Source: Serilophus lunatus (lineage: Eukaryota > Chordata > Aves > Passeriformes > Eurylaimidae). Taken from it: a stretch of 64,000 bases of DNA. A program made the translations under genes and the position numbers. Position 1 is the first letter of the stretch. The number at the start of each line of letters is the position of its first letter. Under the pieces are notes generated by a model. That model ran no database searches. It was not told the DNA's origin and was given only the letters and a program-made list of their open reading frames with translations. The DNA is taken from contig VXBA01005871.1 in assembly GCA_013399895.1 (NCBI GenBank), positions 1 to 64,000 on the forward strand, written 5' to 3'. Shown here in pieces: positions 50,483-63,528 of the stretch.

Positions 50483-52867
50483 GTACGTATGTTCTCACTG
50501 TCTTCATTTCATTGGTTATAGACTTCCATGTGGATTTTTTTTTCATATGAACAGGCAAGCTGAGTTGTTGATAGATCCATAAATATAACAGACTGTAAAT
50601 TTTTGGCCGCTTATACACAGCCCAACTATTTTCTTTAGGGAAGAATAGACTTGTCACAGAGCTATATATGTAACAATGTAAGTTCTGAAATTCAGTTCTC
50701 CATGTTCTAAGTCAGCAAACTTGAAGCTGTTACATGAAAAAGCTACTTGATAACTTGGTTTGCTTATATGAAGGTGATACCTAAGTACCAACATGTAATT
50801 ACATCATAGCCTGAGTCTGTCTGTTTCCTTAGTCTGATTTTGATGAAAGGGGAAGTTCTGACAAGTTCTGTCATGAGCAAGAGAACAAAGAGCTCCCTTA
50901 GGAGTTCAATCTCCTGCCCTTTTGGCTGCTTGTGTAGCTTATCCCCTCCTGACAACCATGGAATATGACTGTAGACACTGCTGATGCACACACTCCCAGG
51001 AAACTGATCACTTAACATCATCTGAGAATGGACCATGTCTTCCTGAACATTTTCCTGTTGAAAATCAATCAACTGTTTCCTAACTTTCACACTGTAAACT
51101 TTATTATGGATAGAATGATGGATATCCTCGTTACACAGACAATTAAATATTTTATCCTGAGGCAAATCTTCATATTTACATTGTTGCTATAATTCAAGGT
51201 GTTTTCGTGACCTTTAAAGCTCTGGATGGACAACAACCCTGTGCTAACAGAGTTTTGTTTAAGTTAAGAGATAAGCAGGAAGAAAGCTTCTGTCTGTGTC
51301 TGGGTTTGAGAGGGGCTGCCCCTGTTATCTGGACTCAAATCTAGTGACCTTCAGAATAATAATGATAAAAAAATCAAATGTTAAACATTAAAAGAAAGCC
51401 CTATCTGCTTTTTCTTCAAATGTTTTTCACTCAACTCTTGACTTCCATAACAAAGGCCAGAGCTGATATTCACATAAATACAAAGAGCCTCTTCCCTCTG
51501 GATTGTTTCTTTTTTATGTCTTTTCAAAACAACAGGCTGCACAGGACAAGGTACCATGAACTATTTTAGTTTATCTACACAAAATAATGTTATTTGACTT
51601 GTTTTCCCAGTGGCTTTGCAATTTTTTTTTCCAGCAGCTGAATATGTTTATTCTCCTGTTTTCCCAGTAGACAGGAGCAAGCATATTTTATATACTATTA
51701 GGACCAGTCAGAATGTCTGTCTTAAATAGCATTGGAGAAGACATTGTTCTTGTTTTTCCTGGTATTAGTTTAGTGAATACTGTATGCCAATAATTAAGGA
51801 ATGACCAATTTACTTCTGGGAATTTTGACTAGTTCATTTGTATTTTTCATTCCAAGTTTATCACATTTATTGATAGAGTTTCAGTGGTCAAAAAATGTTT
51901 AAACACCAGAGATAAAAATCCCAACATAACATTGTCACAGCAAGACTTATAGTAAATGTTCGTAACATATGCACTTTTGAAGACACGCATCAAGAGCAGA
52001 TAATACCATGTAAGTCTTGAGACCCAAATGAGCTCTAATTCAAACTGTTAAAATGTCAACTGCTTTGTGGCCTGAAGTTTGCAGGCATGCAATATTTTAA
52101 GGCTATTGGAAAAGGTCAGAATCCTTAAAAAAGAAAACAAAAGCCAAACATCAGATTTATCTCCTTCTTAGGAAAGTAAAAGGATGATAAAGGATGGGTT
52201 CTTCTGTCCTTGGGGTTTTAAAAAACCTTTAAGGATACAGTGTTTTTATAGTAATAAGATCCCAAAGTCTTTTATTCAGTCAGATCACCTCTTGCATTTG
52301 ACAATGGTCCCTGAAAAGCTACTTCAGCTTCCTCTGAGTCAGTGGAAAACCTTCTAGTGATTTCGAGAGAATTGGATGAGCTTTTAAATGCAGTTATCCA
52401 GCTGCACAATTAACAGCCAGAAAAGCACATTCTATAAATTATTTCGCTATTTAGGGATACTTTTAGCATGTCCCAGCAATATCAATTAACTGGGAGAAGA
52501 ATGACTCATCCAAGCCTTCTCCAAATCCATTAAGTCAATATCTGACTCACTTTTTGTGGTATGAAAAATGGTCTGTTCACTAAATTCACTCTTGATTTTT
52601 ATCTGATCATCCAAACTCTATTAAACTGAACTGCAAACAAAGCAAAAATATTTGTGGCCAGAAAGTGCCAAGTTACAGAGGAAAAACAACAGGGATTATC
52701 TGTCACCCTGCTGGGTTTTGCCATTTGACTGGAGACACCTTGGCCCCAAGCGATGTGGGAGCTTTAGAAATCTTTTTTTTTTTTTTCATGTAATCTTGTT
52801 ATGGTGGACATGAAGAACCAACTACTCCCTTCTAAGCAGGAGTAACCTTTGCACATCTGAAAACATT

Positions 52868-52898
52868 GTCTCTCTCTCTCTCTCTTTTTTTTTTTTGT
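52868..52898. repeat. (TC)n followed by poly-T
   Basis: About nine TC units running into twelve T residues. Confidence 0.92.
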
Positions 52899-53537
52899 TT
52901 TTTTCTTCTGTTAGCTAAACCTCCTCACTACAGACATAATTTCTTAGTAGTTCCCTTTGAAAACATCCTAAGGGATCTACTTTTTCTTGGCCTTTGGAGT
53001 CTAAAAGCCTATAAATTTTTATCTACTTCAATTCTACTTCATGATCTGAGATCCTATCAATAGAAAATAATGGAATATTAAGGCAACTTTACATACCTGA
53101 TAGGTTATGCTTTTTTTTTTATTGTCCCTTGTTTGTCTTTTCCCAAGCAGCCTAAGATTTCTGATGATTAATTCCAAGTACAAATCCTTATCTTCTCTGC
53201 CAGAAAGCTGGTACCATATTCCTTCATCCAGCCACATTTTGTTTTGTACTTTCATTATCCTTTATTTTATTTTCTTTACAGACCTCTTCTTCAATTTGCC
53301 AAAATCATCTTGAATTCTAATCCCAATCCTAAAAAGTTTCAACAGCCAGCATGGTGTGTGCTCTTCCACAAAAGACCTGGTAACTTGAGATCAAGTTCAT
53401 TCCACCTTTGTATGGAATCAGTATCCTCTCAAAATACCACAGAATGCCCTGAAATAGAGGCCATGTTTGTATAATATGAAGATGAGGAAATTTATTCTGT
53501 GCCTTCAGGCAGAGCAATTTGCAGCCTGTCTGTCTAA

Positions 53538-53557
53538 CAGCAGCAGCAGCAGCAGCA
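53538..53557. repeat. Short (CAG)6 repeat
   Basis: Six CAG units. It lies inside open frames on both strands, but without other evidence of coding. Confidence 0.9.
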
Positions 53558-55641
53558 TTATTTTCAGTTTGGCCATTAGGCTGTTCTGTAATAACATGTG
53601 GTTCTGTAGGTACTTCATTTCCATCAGAAGCAGTACAGGTATGTGTGTATGTATTTTTATGTGTGTTAATATATTTATACATGTGTAGCTATGTGCATTA
53701 ATACATAGATTGGTCTCCTGCCATGCATCAGATGCTCCCAGTTCTCTTCAGCTCATTAAAACTCCATAGAAGCCAGCAGAAAAGCATTTTCCTGTGAGCC
53801 AGAATGAAGGTGGTACATGTCTGAGTTTGGCTACCACTTTTTATTTGGCAAGCAGAAAAATATGGATGTAAACCATAAATTGGTCTGCTAACATTTCTAT
53901 GAAAATAACTTCCAACTGCTCTGAAACAGATCCTGTTTGTAAACAGTACTTGCTACTGTTTGGATGCAGATTTTGTCTAATCCATCCACTCTCCTCCTTT
54001 TTTTCTCTGTTGAATTTCATTAGTAAAGAACTGTGAGTACTGAAACTCAGCAGTATTTAAATGCCATCATTCTTGTATGTGATATGTTTTTCCTTACATA
54101 ATACAAACTATTAAACTAAGTACTGTACCAGATATTTTAGCCCTTAGGTTTATGATAGTTATTGAGTAATGCATCAGGACAAAAGGAACTTATACTATTT
54201 CACTACCTTTAATATATACATTTTATATTCACTGAAGAGATCATTGAATCCTGAGCTCTGAATATGTCACATTATAATCATTCTAATATCTTACTTGCCT
54301 TGCCAGGATTAAAAATTAACATCTCTCTTCTGAATCAGTTTCAGAATTAAAAGAAACCTTTCAAATTTTAATTGAGAACTCTCTCAGAATTTGATTTATT
54401 TAAAAAAAACCCAAAGCCTAAAATGCTTCCAATTGAGAAAATATAAGGTTAAAAAAAAAAATCCCTTTTGTTTAATGATCCTTGGCTCCTAAGTGGTGTT
54501 TTCAAGATCTCTGGAAAATAATATAATATTTTATTTTATTTTTAATATATTCTAATAATTAAAGATAAGGAAATACAAAATGCTTGGAAAAAATATTTCC
54601 AGCAAAGACATTTTAATCCAAATGGAAAATAAATCTGGTGTTATGTTTAAGGAATGAAACTTTTTAAGTGTCTTGAAAGAAAATAGAATCGTATTTCTGT
54701 GATTAATGTTTGTTCTGCCCCCTTGTGGTTATGGAGTCCAGGAGGGCTTAGATATGGCTGGTTTTTCAATATTTGTGACTAATTAAATAATAAGCTTTTT
54801 GTGTAGTTCAAATGATGCACTTTACTCAGAATCTGTATAAACCAAGAACATAAGAAAAATATAAAAGTCCTCAAATATGAAGCATGAGCATTTTCCAAAA
54901 GCCTATGTTTTTATATTGTGAAAGGAAGCTCGGAAATTTAAAAACAAAACAAAACAAAACAGTAATTTATTCAGAAATTAATAAAGAAGAATTTAAACTT
55001 TAAGCAGATCTTTTCAGTGTGGTTTTACTGATACAACTCAGTATCAGGGATACTTTCCTACCAGAAAAAAATAATTACATTTGCAGTTTAATTCACCCAA
55101 AGCGAAATTTCATAATGTGATTCTATTATGTTTGTAAGAGTGCACTTTGATATGTCAAGTTTTCATTTATTTAGACAAATTCTGGAAATATTTCACTTAA
55201 TTTTCAAAATTTCCTAGAGTTAGTTTGTCACAGATTAATCCTTATATAGCAGGTCAGATTTTTAAATCAAGAAATCATGTAGTAGACAAAGTCAGTGACT
55301 CTCCTGTCAGTAATGTCTTATTGTCACTTAAAGACTAAGGATTAGTTGATCTTAAAGACAGATTTTCTTAATCTTTTCTGATTTCTGCTACACAAAGAAG
55401 ATAAGACAATATTACTGCTTAATTTACCTTCAAACCTTTGCTAGAAAATATGTTAAAATACTTTACTTCTATAGGGTACTAGTTGTTCAATCCTACTCTA
55501 CAGAACCAATATTTAAAATTTCCTGGAAGTAATAAAGTAAATATTTTTATTAGTCTCCAACATTTGCCAAAAATCTCTGCTCTATCGTCCCCAAATCCAT
55601 GTTTTATTTCAAGACAGCCTCAAAATAACTAAGTTTGGGAG

Positions 55642-55670
55642 TTTTTTTATTTTTTTTTATTTTTTTTTTT
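55642..55670. repeat. T-rich tract
   Basis: Runs of seven to ten T separated by single A. Confidence 0.88.
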
Positions 55671-56793
55671 AATGGGGTTGTAAATTCTATGATTTGATGT
55701 GAAAGGAATTTCAGTACATACAGAAGGTTAAGACAAATCTTTCTCACCCATAACCACATATCCACAGGTCATATAATATTAAAGTATGTGTAACTGATTG
55801 GTTTTACTAAGACGTTTATATCTCTGTATATTTTTTAATCCAAATCAAGTCCTGATCTGTAGAACTTTAAAAGGCACTATAGCAACTGAATTTTACAAAA
55901 AGCACTGGGTGGACACATATCACACAATAGTCTGTAATCTGACTATAGACTCAGACACCAACACAAAGTCTCCACTTGCCACTGTATTTTCAGCTGGATT
56001 GCTGAAAAACATGTCCTCTAAGATCAAACTCTTTCTCTCTCATCTCCACTTCAACCCAAGTTATGAATATATTGGCTTAATACAATTACAGTTGTCTGGA
56101 GGAAGAATTTTCAAAGATAATCTTGCATGTAAAAAGTAGTCTGACCAAAGGAGAGAGTTCTGTTGGTGTTATTAGAGAAGCTACCACATGGTCCAGCATG
56201 TCATGAGACTGGATAGTTAAAGTCTCATTTGGAATGGATTAGGAAGTGAAGTGCTGACCTTTAATCACAGAATATTCCCATGATTTTGTATACAGAATAA
56301 ATCTCTCCAAGGGCATTCTTCTAGAAATGGTTGCACATGGTGATAGCACTTCTAAATAGACAGATTTTCAAAAAATGCCACTGTAATAACTCTTGGAGGA
56401 AGCTTTTGACATTGTGAGCCACTAGGTTTTGAAGGTGACTTAGAAATGTGTCTTTTCTACTACTTATTTTTAATACACTGTCTAATGTTAGTGAGCTTTT
56501 TTAAAGGTAGGAAGTGGGCCAGCAGGATAAACACGACTTGAACAGTCACAAGTTCACTGTTAATAGCTTTTATTAGCCCAAATGCTAACAAGATGTTTTG
56601 CATAACATCAAAGGAAGTCTGCTGCTAATGGAAGTAGCACTCATATTGGCACCAATGTACTCTGTGGGAGGTTATAAAGTACATGCAGAAACAGCAGAAA
56701 ATGTTAGACTGCCCCAGATAAAAAAGTTAATTGTTTAGGAAACGTGAATCTGGTGGAAATGAGACCCCAACAGTTTCATGGAGACTGTAATTT

Positions 56794-56905
56794 CATATCA
56801 TAGAGACCACTGAAGGCTATCTAGTGCAACATCCCTGCTCAGAGTTCCCTAGAGCACAGTGATCAGGACTGTGTCCAGATATATCCATCATCTGCACTTC
56901 AGATA
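56794..56905 (-). mobile_element. CR1 LINE 3' end fragment (antisense)
   Basis: 'catatcatagagaccactg', 'ggctatctagtgcaacatc', 'cctgctcagagttccctag' and 'tcaggactgtgtccagata' match the reverse complement of a CR1 3' UTR of the 'cctgctcaaagcagggtc' group. It is heavily mutated and short. Confidence 0.75.
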
Positions 56906-58419
56906 ATTCAAGCCTGTTAAAGTGGTGCTCCTTTGACTAACTCTGCAGATAAACTACATTGCTGGGGGACTTGTAAATTATGTAGAATAAGGAAATGAGG
57001 GACTTATGGAAAAAAATGGGGTCTAGAGAAATTTGTGTAACACAAATGCATTTATAATAAGAACTGCTGGTGACTTGGGGGCAGGATGGAGTAACTTACA
57101 GGTTATACATGTTACAATATGGTACTTTTCCATCTTCAAGAAAGTGAGTTGGGGTTATGAGGTTTCACAGCCACTGCAACTATTAGGATTCTGTGAGGCC
57201 CATGAATCAGCTGTATAGCTTTCTTTTCTAACTGCTCATCTGCCACCATACAAACAATGGTGTCAGGCTTTTTACAAAGCACGCAGTTATTTGTACAATT
57301 TTGTGTTCATCTAATCTAATGCATTTCTAATGAACTCTTCACTGTAAAATTGGTGCTTTCTTGAATATGAAAAGAGTAAATCCTTGGAATCCCTGCCTGC
57401 TTTTCAGACTAAACAGAGACTATGTGCATTAAACATTTGTATTCGTGAATATTTAAGCATATATTTTTGTGTATTGATTTTATATAATGCCTTTGGGTGT
57501 TCTGTAGCAGGACTACCTATGTAAACCTAAGTGAGTGACTTATGGGGGGGGTAGTGCCTGAGAAATCCATAAATATGTGTTTACATTAGTAATGGGTAGA
57601 GTTAGTGAATTACCATTTCATTTCTTTACTTTGCTTTCATTCTTTTTTTTGAAGTCTTAACATTAAACATATGTTAGAGTTCTCTTTTTCATGTTCATGA
57701 ACAGTGTGATCCACTTTTAAAGATATTTTATGTTCTACACTGCACAAAACACATATCCTTACTATTTTAAAGCCTATTTTCCACGCTATTGGTGGGGTTT
57801 GGGTGTTGGGATTTTTTGTTCTGATTTATTCATATGTTATTTTTATTGAGCATTAACCTATAAGATGCCTTAACAGCTCTCTGTACAATAGCACAATCCA
57901 TGGACTCTCAATTTGCTTGATGATAATGGGGGATTGAAAAGCAGCTTCTTCCACTCCAGTACTGAGATGAAGTTATGCTTTCATCTGGAATTGATAGCTT
58001 GTATTGATATCTTCATTGTTATGTAAGATAACCTTCTTATATTCCTGTTCATGAAAGATTTTGGCGAAACATACAATATTATTTATAGATGTGAGAACAC
58101 AAGATAGTCCTGGTCCTTCATGCAATGTACATTCTCTAAGTGAACTTATTCACAAGCATTTTGTTTCCTTTGGTTAACACAGAGCCTGTGTCGACGTGCT
58201 GGGTGGATTCAGCAAATCATTTTAACAAATAGTGAAATGGAGGTTTGTGCTCTGGTGTCACGGTGTTTGATGAGTGCTTAGATGTGCCTGAGCATCACCT
58301 AACAAATGCTCTAAAAACAACTGGAGAGAAAGAACCAGTGAAACAAAGAAACACTGCAACGTTCTGTAGCGCTTTTTCATTAGGAGGGACCAATGGTATG
58401 CAGTAAGTGCACCCAGAAG
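56906..58419. other. Non-coding DNA
   Basis: No gene recognised. A run of eight G residues lies at 57544-57551 in otherwise AT-rich DNA. Confidence 0.62.
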
Positions 58420-58991
58420 GACCAGGGAACATATTGTCCCCCTGTACTCAGCACTGGTGAGGCTGCACCTCAAATCCAGTGTCCAGTTCTGGACCTCTCC
58501 CTATAAGAAGGACCTGAAGGTGCTGGAGTTTGCCCAGAGAAGAGCAACAGAACTGGCGAAGGTGCTGGAGAACAAGTCCTATACAAGTCCTATGAGGAGT
58601 GCTGGAGTAAGCTGACACTGTTCGACCTGGAGAAAAGGAGGCTCACAGGGAACCTTCTTGCTCTGCACAACTGCCTGAAAAAAGGGTGTATCCAGGTGGG
58701 GATCAGGCTCTTCTCCCAGATAACTAGTGATAGGATAAAAAGACAAAGCCTCGAGCTGCACCAGGGGAGGCTCAGGTTGGACATCAGGAAGAATTTCTTC
58801 ACTGAAACAGTGGTTAGGTACTGGAACAGACTGCCCAGGGAAGTGGTGGAATCAACATCCTTGAAGTGTTCAAGAATCTACTGGATGTGGCACTTGGTGG
58901 TATGGTTTAATTGACAAGGTGGGGTTCAGTCAAAGGTTAGACTTGATGCTCTTGGAGGTCTTTTCCAACCTAAACAATTCTGTGACTCTGT
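58420..58991 (+). mobile_element. CR1 LINE 3' part, longest plus-strand copy
   Basis: Sense CR1 from 'tgtactcagcactggtgag' through 'gtgtccagttctggacctc', 'tggagaaaaggaggctcac', 'ctcttctcccagataacta', 'gaagaatttcttcactgaa' and 'ctgcccagggaagtggtgg'. It runs to the tail 'caattctgtgactctg'. The ORF2 C-terminus is open over 58696-58914 and reads LDIRKNFFTETVVRYWNRLP, the conserved CR1 tail motif. The frame upstream is broken by an 11-bp tandem duplication (ACAAGTCCTAT twice at 58572-58593). The 5' edge near 58420 is approximate. Confidence 0.95.
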
Positions 58992-59401
58992 AATATCTAT
59001 AGAATTATATGTATATAAGCACATCACTGCAAAATCTCTGCCTTTTGAAGCATAAACAGATAAGACTCAAAGAAGGGAGCTTCTCCAGCCCCATTGCTTG
59101 ATAGCAGAAGTGATGGAAATTATTTTTAGAAGTTTGAGCTGTCAGTGGTGTCAGCAGCCGCCACATACAATCTCTGCCCAAGCAGTGTACTCCAAAATCT
59201 CTGAATTTAATTTTCTCTGCAAAGGTTCTTCTCTGCTATCTTACCTTTTGGAAAGACAACAGCTTTCTTTTTCTTCTTGGAATGAAAGATAACAGTCTTC
59301 ATTGCCAATGGAAAATATCAAGTATTTGGGAAAAGTTAGGATTGTTTATTTTTGCATCTTGCCTAGACCAACATTACTGAGATGTTTTTCAACTACACGT
59401 T

Positions 59402-59435
<34 letters not shown>

Positions 59436-61682
59436 CAAAGAGAATCAGAATGAGATTTGTATTCTAAATACTAAGGAAATCTGTTCAACTCTTTTTGTTA
59501 GAATAATCTGTTGAGAAAACCACATAATCTCTTCTACAAAGAGTAGGAAATGATTCAGCTCAAGTTACACGCATCTGAAAAAATAATAAGCAAAGACTAT
59601 CTTAATTTCCAGATACTTCCTTATCTTTGAAATCTGTTTCCTAACTGAAGTTTTAACAAGGAGAATTTGATATTAACAGTATTTTCTACTGAAGAAGTGT
59701 CACTTTTACTGAATTTCCTGTGCCTAGAGCTCTATGTATTCTAACAGTTGATGCAACTATAGAGGTGCTCAAATTTCCTTAGCCAGCCTTGAGAAACCAT
59801 GTTCTTTGAGATCAGTGTTCTCTAAGCTATGTTTGGAATGAGCTATCTTTGTACTATCACTTCACACTATTCACAGTATGCTGCCTCTAGAAGGCTAATC
59901 AAGAGTTAACACTTATAATTTACACCACCTTCTCTCTCCAGGCTCAAGTCTGACCAGTGAAAATCCAGTCAATTCCTACTGAATTGAGATGATTTCCAAG
60001 TAGGCTACTAGTGCACAGTAGCTAAAGCATCTGGTGGCTATTTTAATCCTATATGCAACTAAGACAAAAATATTCCTTACCTCTACACACACATCATCTC
60101 ATCATCTCTACCACTTAATGAAATTTCATCACAGAGTTTGAAGATTCCTGTCTTATTTCTTTTCCTTTCTTAATTCTTTCACTCATGACAGTGCACTCTC
60201 TATTCAAATCATAAATATATTGACATTTACCATTTCAAAAGTGCATTTTTATTCTGAACTTTCAGTGTTTAAACTACCCATAAAAGCTGAGAAGAGTGTT
60301 TCTTAGTTACTATACTCAGCACTAAGTCCAATGGGCACAGACTGTCATCAGCTGATGGTAGCGAATGACTTGGTACATAAAAACTGACTCAGTACATAGC
60401 ATTTGCAAAGTCAGGGCCTTTCATCTGAAAGGCTCCTGCAGATGTAGGATTGTGAAACTCTACTCATTAATTTCCTGAGAGGTTGAAACATGTTCACCTT
60501 TCGTAATGTATTTTAAACTCTATTAAAAATAAAGTGTTGTGAGCAATAAGTAAAATAATCTGATAGGCTTTCTTCATCAGTAATTTCTGAGATTCTGTTA
60601 ACTGAGATAATGTGGTTAATTATATAATTTTAATCTAATTAAACCTAGAAATATTCCCTTCTCAAAATGCTTATATACTCTAACAAATTAAGCAGTCTAC
60701 TGATAATAGAAAATGAACAGACTACATAAGTAAAATCTACTCATATAAATCTACTCTTACATGTTTTGTTCAAACATTTTATCATCATTCCTTAAAATCA
60801 GACCAAAATATACATGAAAAATTCAGATTTTGAAAAGAAGGACACTTTTTGCATTTTCTTGTTTCTGAAGTTTGGAAAGGTATTGACGTCCTGAAGAAAA
60901 AAAACAAAAACAAAAACAAAACAGTGTCCTTTTGAATTAGATGTCAGCACAGTATCTCAAAATGTAACACAGTACATCAAAATCTAAGGACTTGAGGAGA
61001 TTATTTCCCTAAGAAATACCACTAGATAGAAAGCAAAATTCCTTCCTAGAGAAAAGATTGTAAATGAACTGCATCTGAGATGGATTTAGATAGGCTTTAT
61101 CACCCAGAAAATTTCTATCTTTAGCCCCTTAGGGAGAAATATCTGGTCATATCTGCCCATAGTCCATAGCCTCCTCAATGTTGAAGGTACAGAGAATAAG
61201 TGGGGTATGTTAAGAAGCTCATACCATTTCCTTTACAATTTACACTACCTTCTAGACAGCTCTAATTTAGGTTAAAATATAAAGAGAGTTGAAATCCAGA
61301 TGGTTTGTAGGAAAGTCACTTTCCCAAAACTGACTGTTTTTTGGATATTAGTTTATAGCCTAGGTTTTAATTTGGTTGCTTATTTGTTGTCCAACTCCTT
61401 TTGATACTTATATTGATTAAAGGTGATTCCATCTTTTTAGTACTATGTAAAAGGATATTCTAACAGCTTTAAATTTAATCTATAAGATTTGTGCTAAAAA
61501 GGTAATTTATCATTTTATTTCACAATATAATTTTAAGTAAATTTATATTCACTTTGTGCAAAGTAACATATTTCTTAATATTGAATATCATACATCTGAT
61601 TATTTTAAAGCCTCAAAGGCTTTCACAGAATATTTTTAAAGTGAATTCACAATTGTTATCAGTATTGAATATTTAAAATACA
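58992..61682. other. AT-rich non-coding DNA
   Basis: No gene or full repeat is recognised. It holds a run of 31 A residues (59403-59433) and an (AAAAC)n-like stretch at about 60898-60922. Confidence 0.62.
59403..59433. repeat. Poly-A run (31 A)
   Basis: Uninterrupted A tract. No polyadenylation signal or processed-transcript body is recognised in the preceding 60 bases, so it is listed as a simple repeat and not as a retrocopy tail. Confidence 0.93.
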
Positions 61683-63050
61683 AAATCACAGAATAGTTGA
61701 GGCAGGAAGGCATCATATAATTCGACATCATGTTCAAAGCAATATCAGACAGAGCAGACACAGGATTGTGCCTAGTCAGGTTGTCAATACCTAAAGCTAG
61801 AAAGCCAAAAAGTTTTGTGAGCACCCTCCTGCAGTGTTGGGCCATTCTTACCATAAAAGTTGTTCTTAATTTAAACAGAATTTAAATGTCAAGCCAGAGG
61901 GTTACCAACCTGTACTGTTGCTTGCTCTCCAGAGTGTTTTCCTTTGTTAATATCACAAGGTTCCATCAGACTATTTCTCCCACCTATCAAGGTCCCTCTG
62001 AATTGTACACAACCTGTTGTATCAGCCACTCTTGCCAGTTTTATATGACCTGAAACCCCGCTGAGTGTACTCTTTACCATCATCTGGATTAACAGAGATG
62101 TTAAACAATATTATCTTTAATATTGAACCTCAGGGTACATCACTAGGGACCACTTTCCAGCCTGACTTTGCACTGCTCATCCAGGACAATTTTCAATCCA
62201 CCGTGCTGTCCACTTCTCTAGCCCATGCTCTATCAAAAGCCTTAGTAAGGTAAAGATAAATAACATTCAGTTCTCTCCTGTCATCCACCAAACCAATCAT
62301 CTCATTATAGAAACTATCAGGTTTGTCATGCATGATTTTCCCTACATAAATCCAGGCTGACTACTCCCAGTCACCTTCTTGTCCTTTGAGTGTCTGCAAA
62401 TGGTTACCAGGATTGTTTGCTAGACCACCTTCCTGGGGACTGAGGTGAGGTTGACTAATCTGCCACCCCTTGGCCCTGCCCTTCTTGAAGGTAAAGGAAG
62501 TATTTGCTTTCTTCCAGTCTTCAGCAAATTCCTGGATTACCATAGGCTTTCACAGACAACTGAGAATGGCCTCATAGTGTCATTGGGTAGTTCCCTCAGC
62601 ACTGGTGAGTGTATCCCAATAAGTTTGAGAGACTTGCATATGTTCAGTCTGTTTAAGTGTTCCCTAAATTGATCCTCCTCCACAGATGTTAAGTTCTCCT
62701 TGCTCCAGATTTTCCCATGAGTCTCAGGGTCTGGGATTCATGAAGAAATTGAGTACCTCAGCCTTCTCCATGTCATTTGTCTCCAAGAGACTGCCCCATT
62801 CAGCAGCGGGCCCACATTGTCCCTAATCCAACTTTTCTTGCTGATCTATAGAAGGACCTTTATATATAGGACCTATAGAAGTCCTTCTTGTACTTTTGTA
62901 TTTCTTGATTATCTGTGTCAGGAAGCTCAAGGCATCACTGTACTCCAGAAACCCATTCAAGGTATCAATACACTCCAGAATCCTCATGGACTGCTCATGC
63001 CACACTGTGTTGCCCCTATTGGCAGGCACCAGTGTAGTTCAATAACTCTG
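61683..63050 (-). mobile_element. Long decayed CR1 LINE (antisense), RT and endonuclease region, part 1
   Basis: The left end carries a worn CR1 tail, 'aatcacagaatagttgagg'. Minus-strand translation then gives broken pieces of the ORF2 reverse transcriptase. AEDWKKANTSFTFKKG is open at 62361-62543. SSQPGFM-stop-GKSCMTNLI lies near 62300-62360, and LNVIYLYLTKAFD at 62232-62270 corresponds to the YLDFSKAFD-type block. DVP-stop-GS near 62124-62142 corresponds to GVPQGS, and IQRDLDR follows. The FADD catalytic region near 62034-62058 is not readable, and several frameshifts and stops occur. The segment from about 62940 reads like the endonuclease half of ORF2. It is interrupted at 63050 by an LTR and resumes at 63579. 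Confidence 0.9.
63046..63050. repeat. Target-site duplication, left copy (CTCTG)
   Basis: CTCTG directly before the TG end of the LTR at 63051; repeated at 63579-63583. Confidence 0.92.
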
Positions 63051-63145
63051 TGTCCTAGGTTGAAGTATATTCTATTACCATCTCCGTTAGCTGTTGAAAC
63101 AGCTGGTGAAACAGTGTTCCTTGCCATTTCCCTCTGTATTGTCAT

Positions 63146-63260
63146 CTGTTAATGGGCCATCGATGCCTCGCCCCATGACTCAGAGATAGCTCCTTCCTGC
63201 ACTATCTGCTGTTAATGGGCCCATCAGGCCTTATCACACGACTCACCATCCCATTGTGAG
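63146..63260 (+). repeat. 63-bp direct duplication in LTR U3
   Basis: CTGTTAATGGGCC occurs at 63146 and again at 63209. Each copy is followed about 30 bases later by TGACTCA (63176-63182) or CGACTCA (63239-63245). TGACTCA is the AP-1 consensus. Duplicated U3 segments often act as enhancers in retroviral LTRs; function here is inferred. Confidence 0.78.
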
Positions 63261-63301
63261 ATGTTTTGCCCAGAGGGAGGAGACAACAATTCCATCCTGG
63301 A

Positions 63302-63307
63302 TATAAG
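63302..63307 (+). promoter_or_regulatory. TATA box of nested LTR
   Basis: TATAAG downstream of the U3 duplication, at the expected position for the LTR core promoter. Confidence 0.65.
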
Positions 63308-63522
63308 CTGAGACACTGAACACCACAGGAGCGCTTACCTACTGGACTCCCAGAGGACAAGAGCTACCATTGGACTTTCTCACCCTTTTCTTTTTACAGG
63401 ATCACTGCTTCAACAGAACTGCTTTGCTTGGACTGCTATTACCATAGAGTGTCAGGGTGTATCTGACTTTGTCAGTGTTCTTGTACTTCTGCATTTATTT
63501 TTTTCTTTTAATTTTTTTTTCT

Positions 63523-63528
63523 ATTAAA
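63523..63528 (+). terminator. Polyadenylation signal of nested LTR (ATTAAA)
   Basis: ATTAAA in 'tttctattaaattataatt', 50 bases before the LTR end. It is a common variant of AATAAA. Confidence 0.6.

Larger units (their letters stand above)
50483..56793. other. Non-coding DNA with simple repeats
   Basis: No gene is recognised. A 133-codon open frame on the minus strand (50764-51165) has no domain that I know. Short AAAC repeats occur at about 54941-54961. A T-rich tract lies at 55642-55670. Confidence 0.62.

Noticed and set aside
50764..51165. 133-codon minus-strand open frame, considered as a possible retroviral or host gene piece
   Set aside because: No catalytic or structural motif could be identified, and the neighbouring sequence has no related frame.
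53329..53701. Open frames with poly-Ala or poly-Ser around (CAG)6
   Set aside because: The repeat explains the homopolymeric residues; frames occur on both strands and lack any conserved domain.
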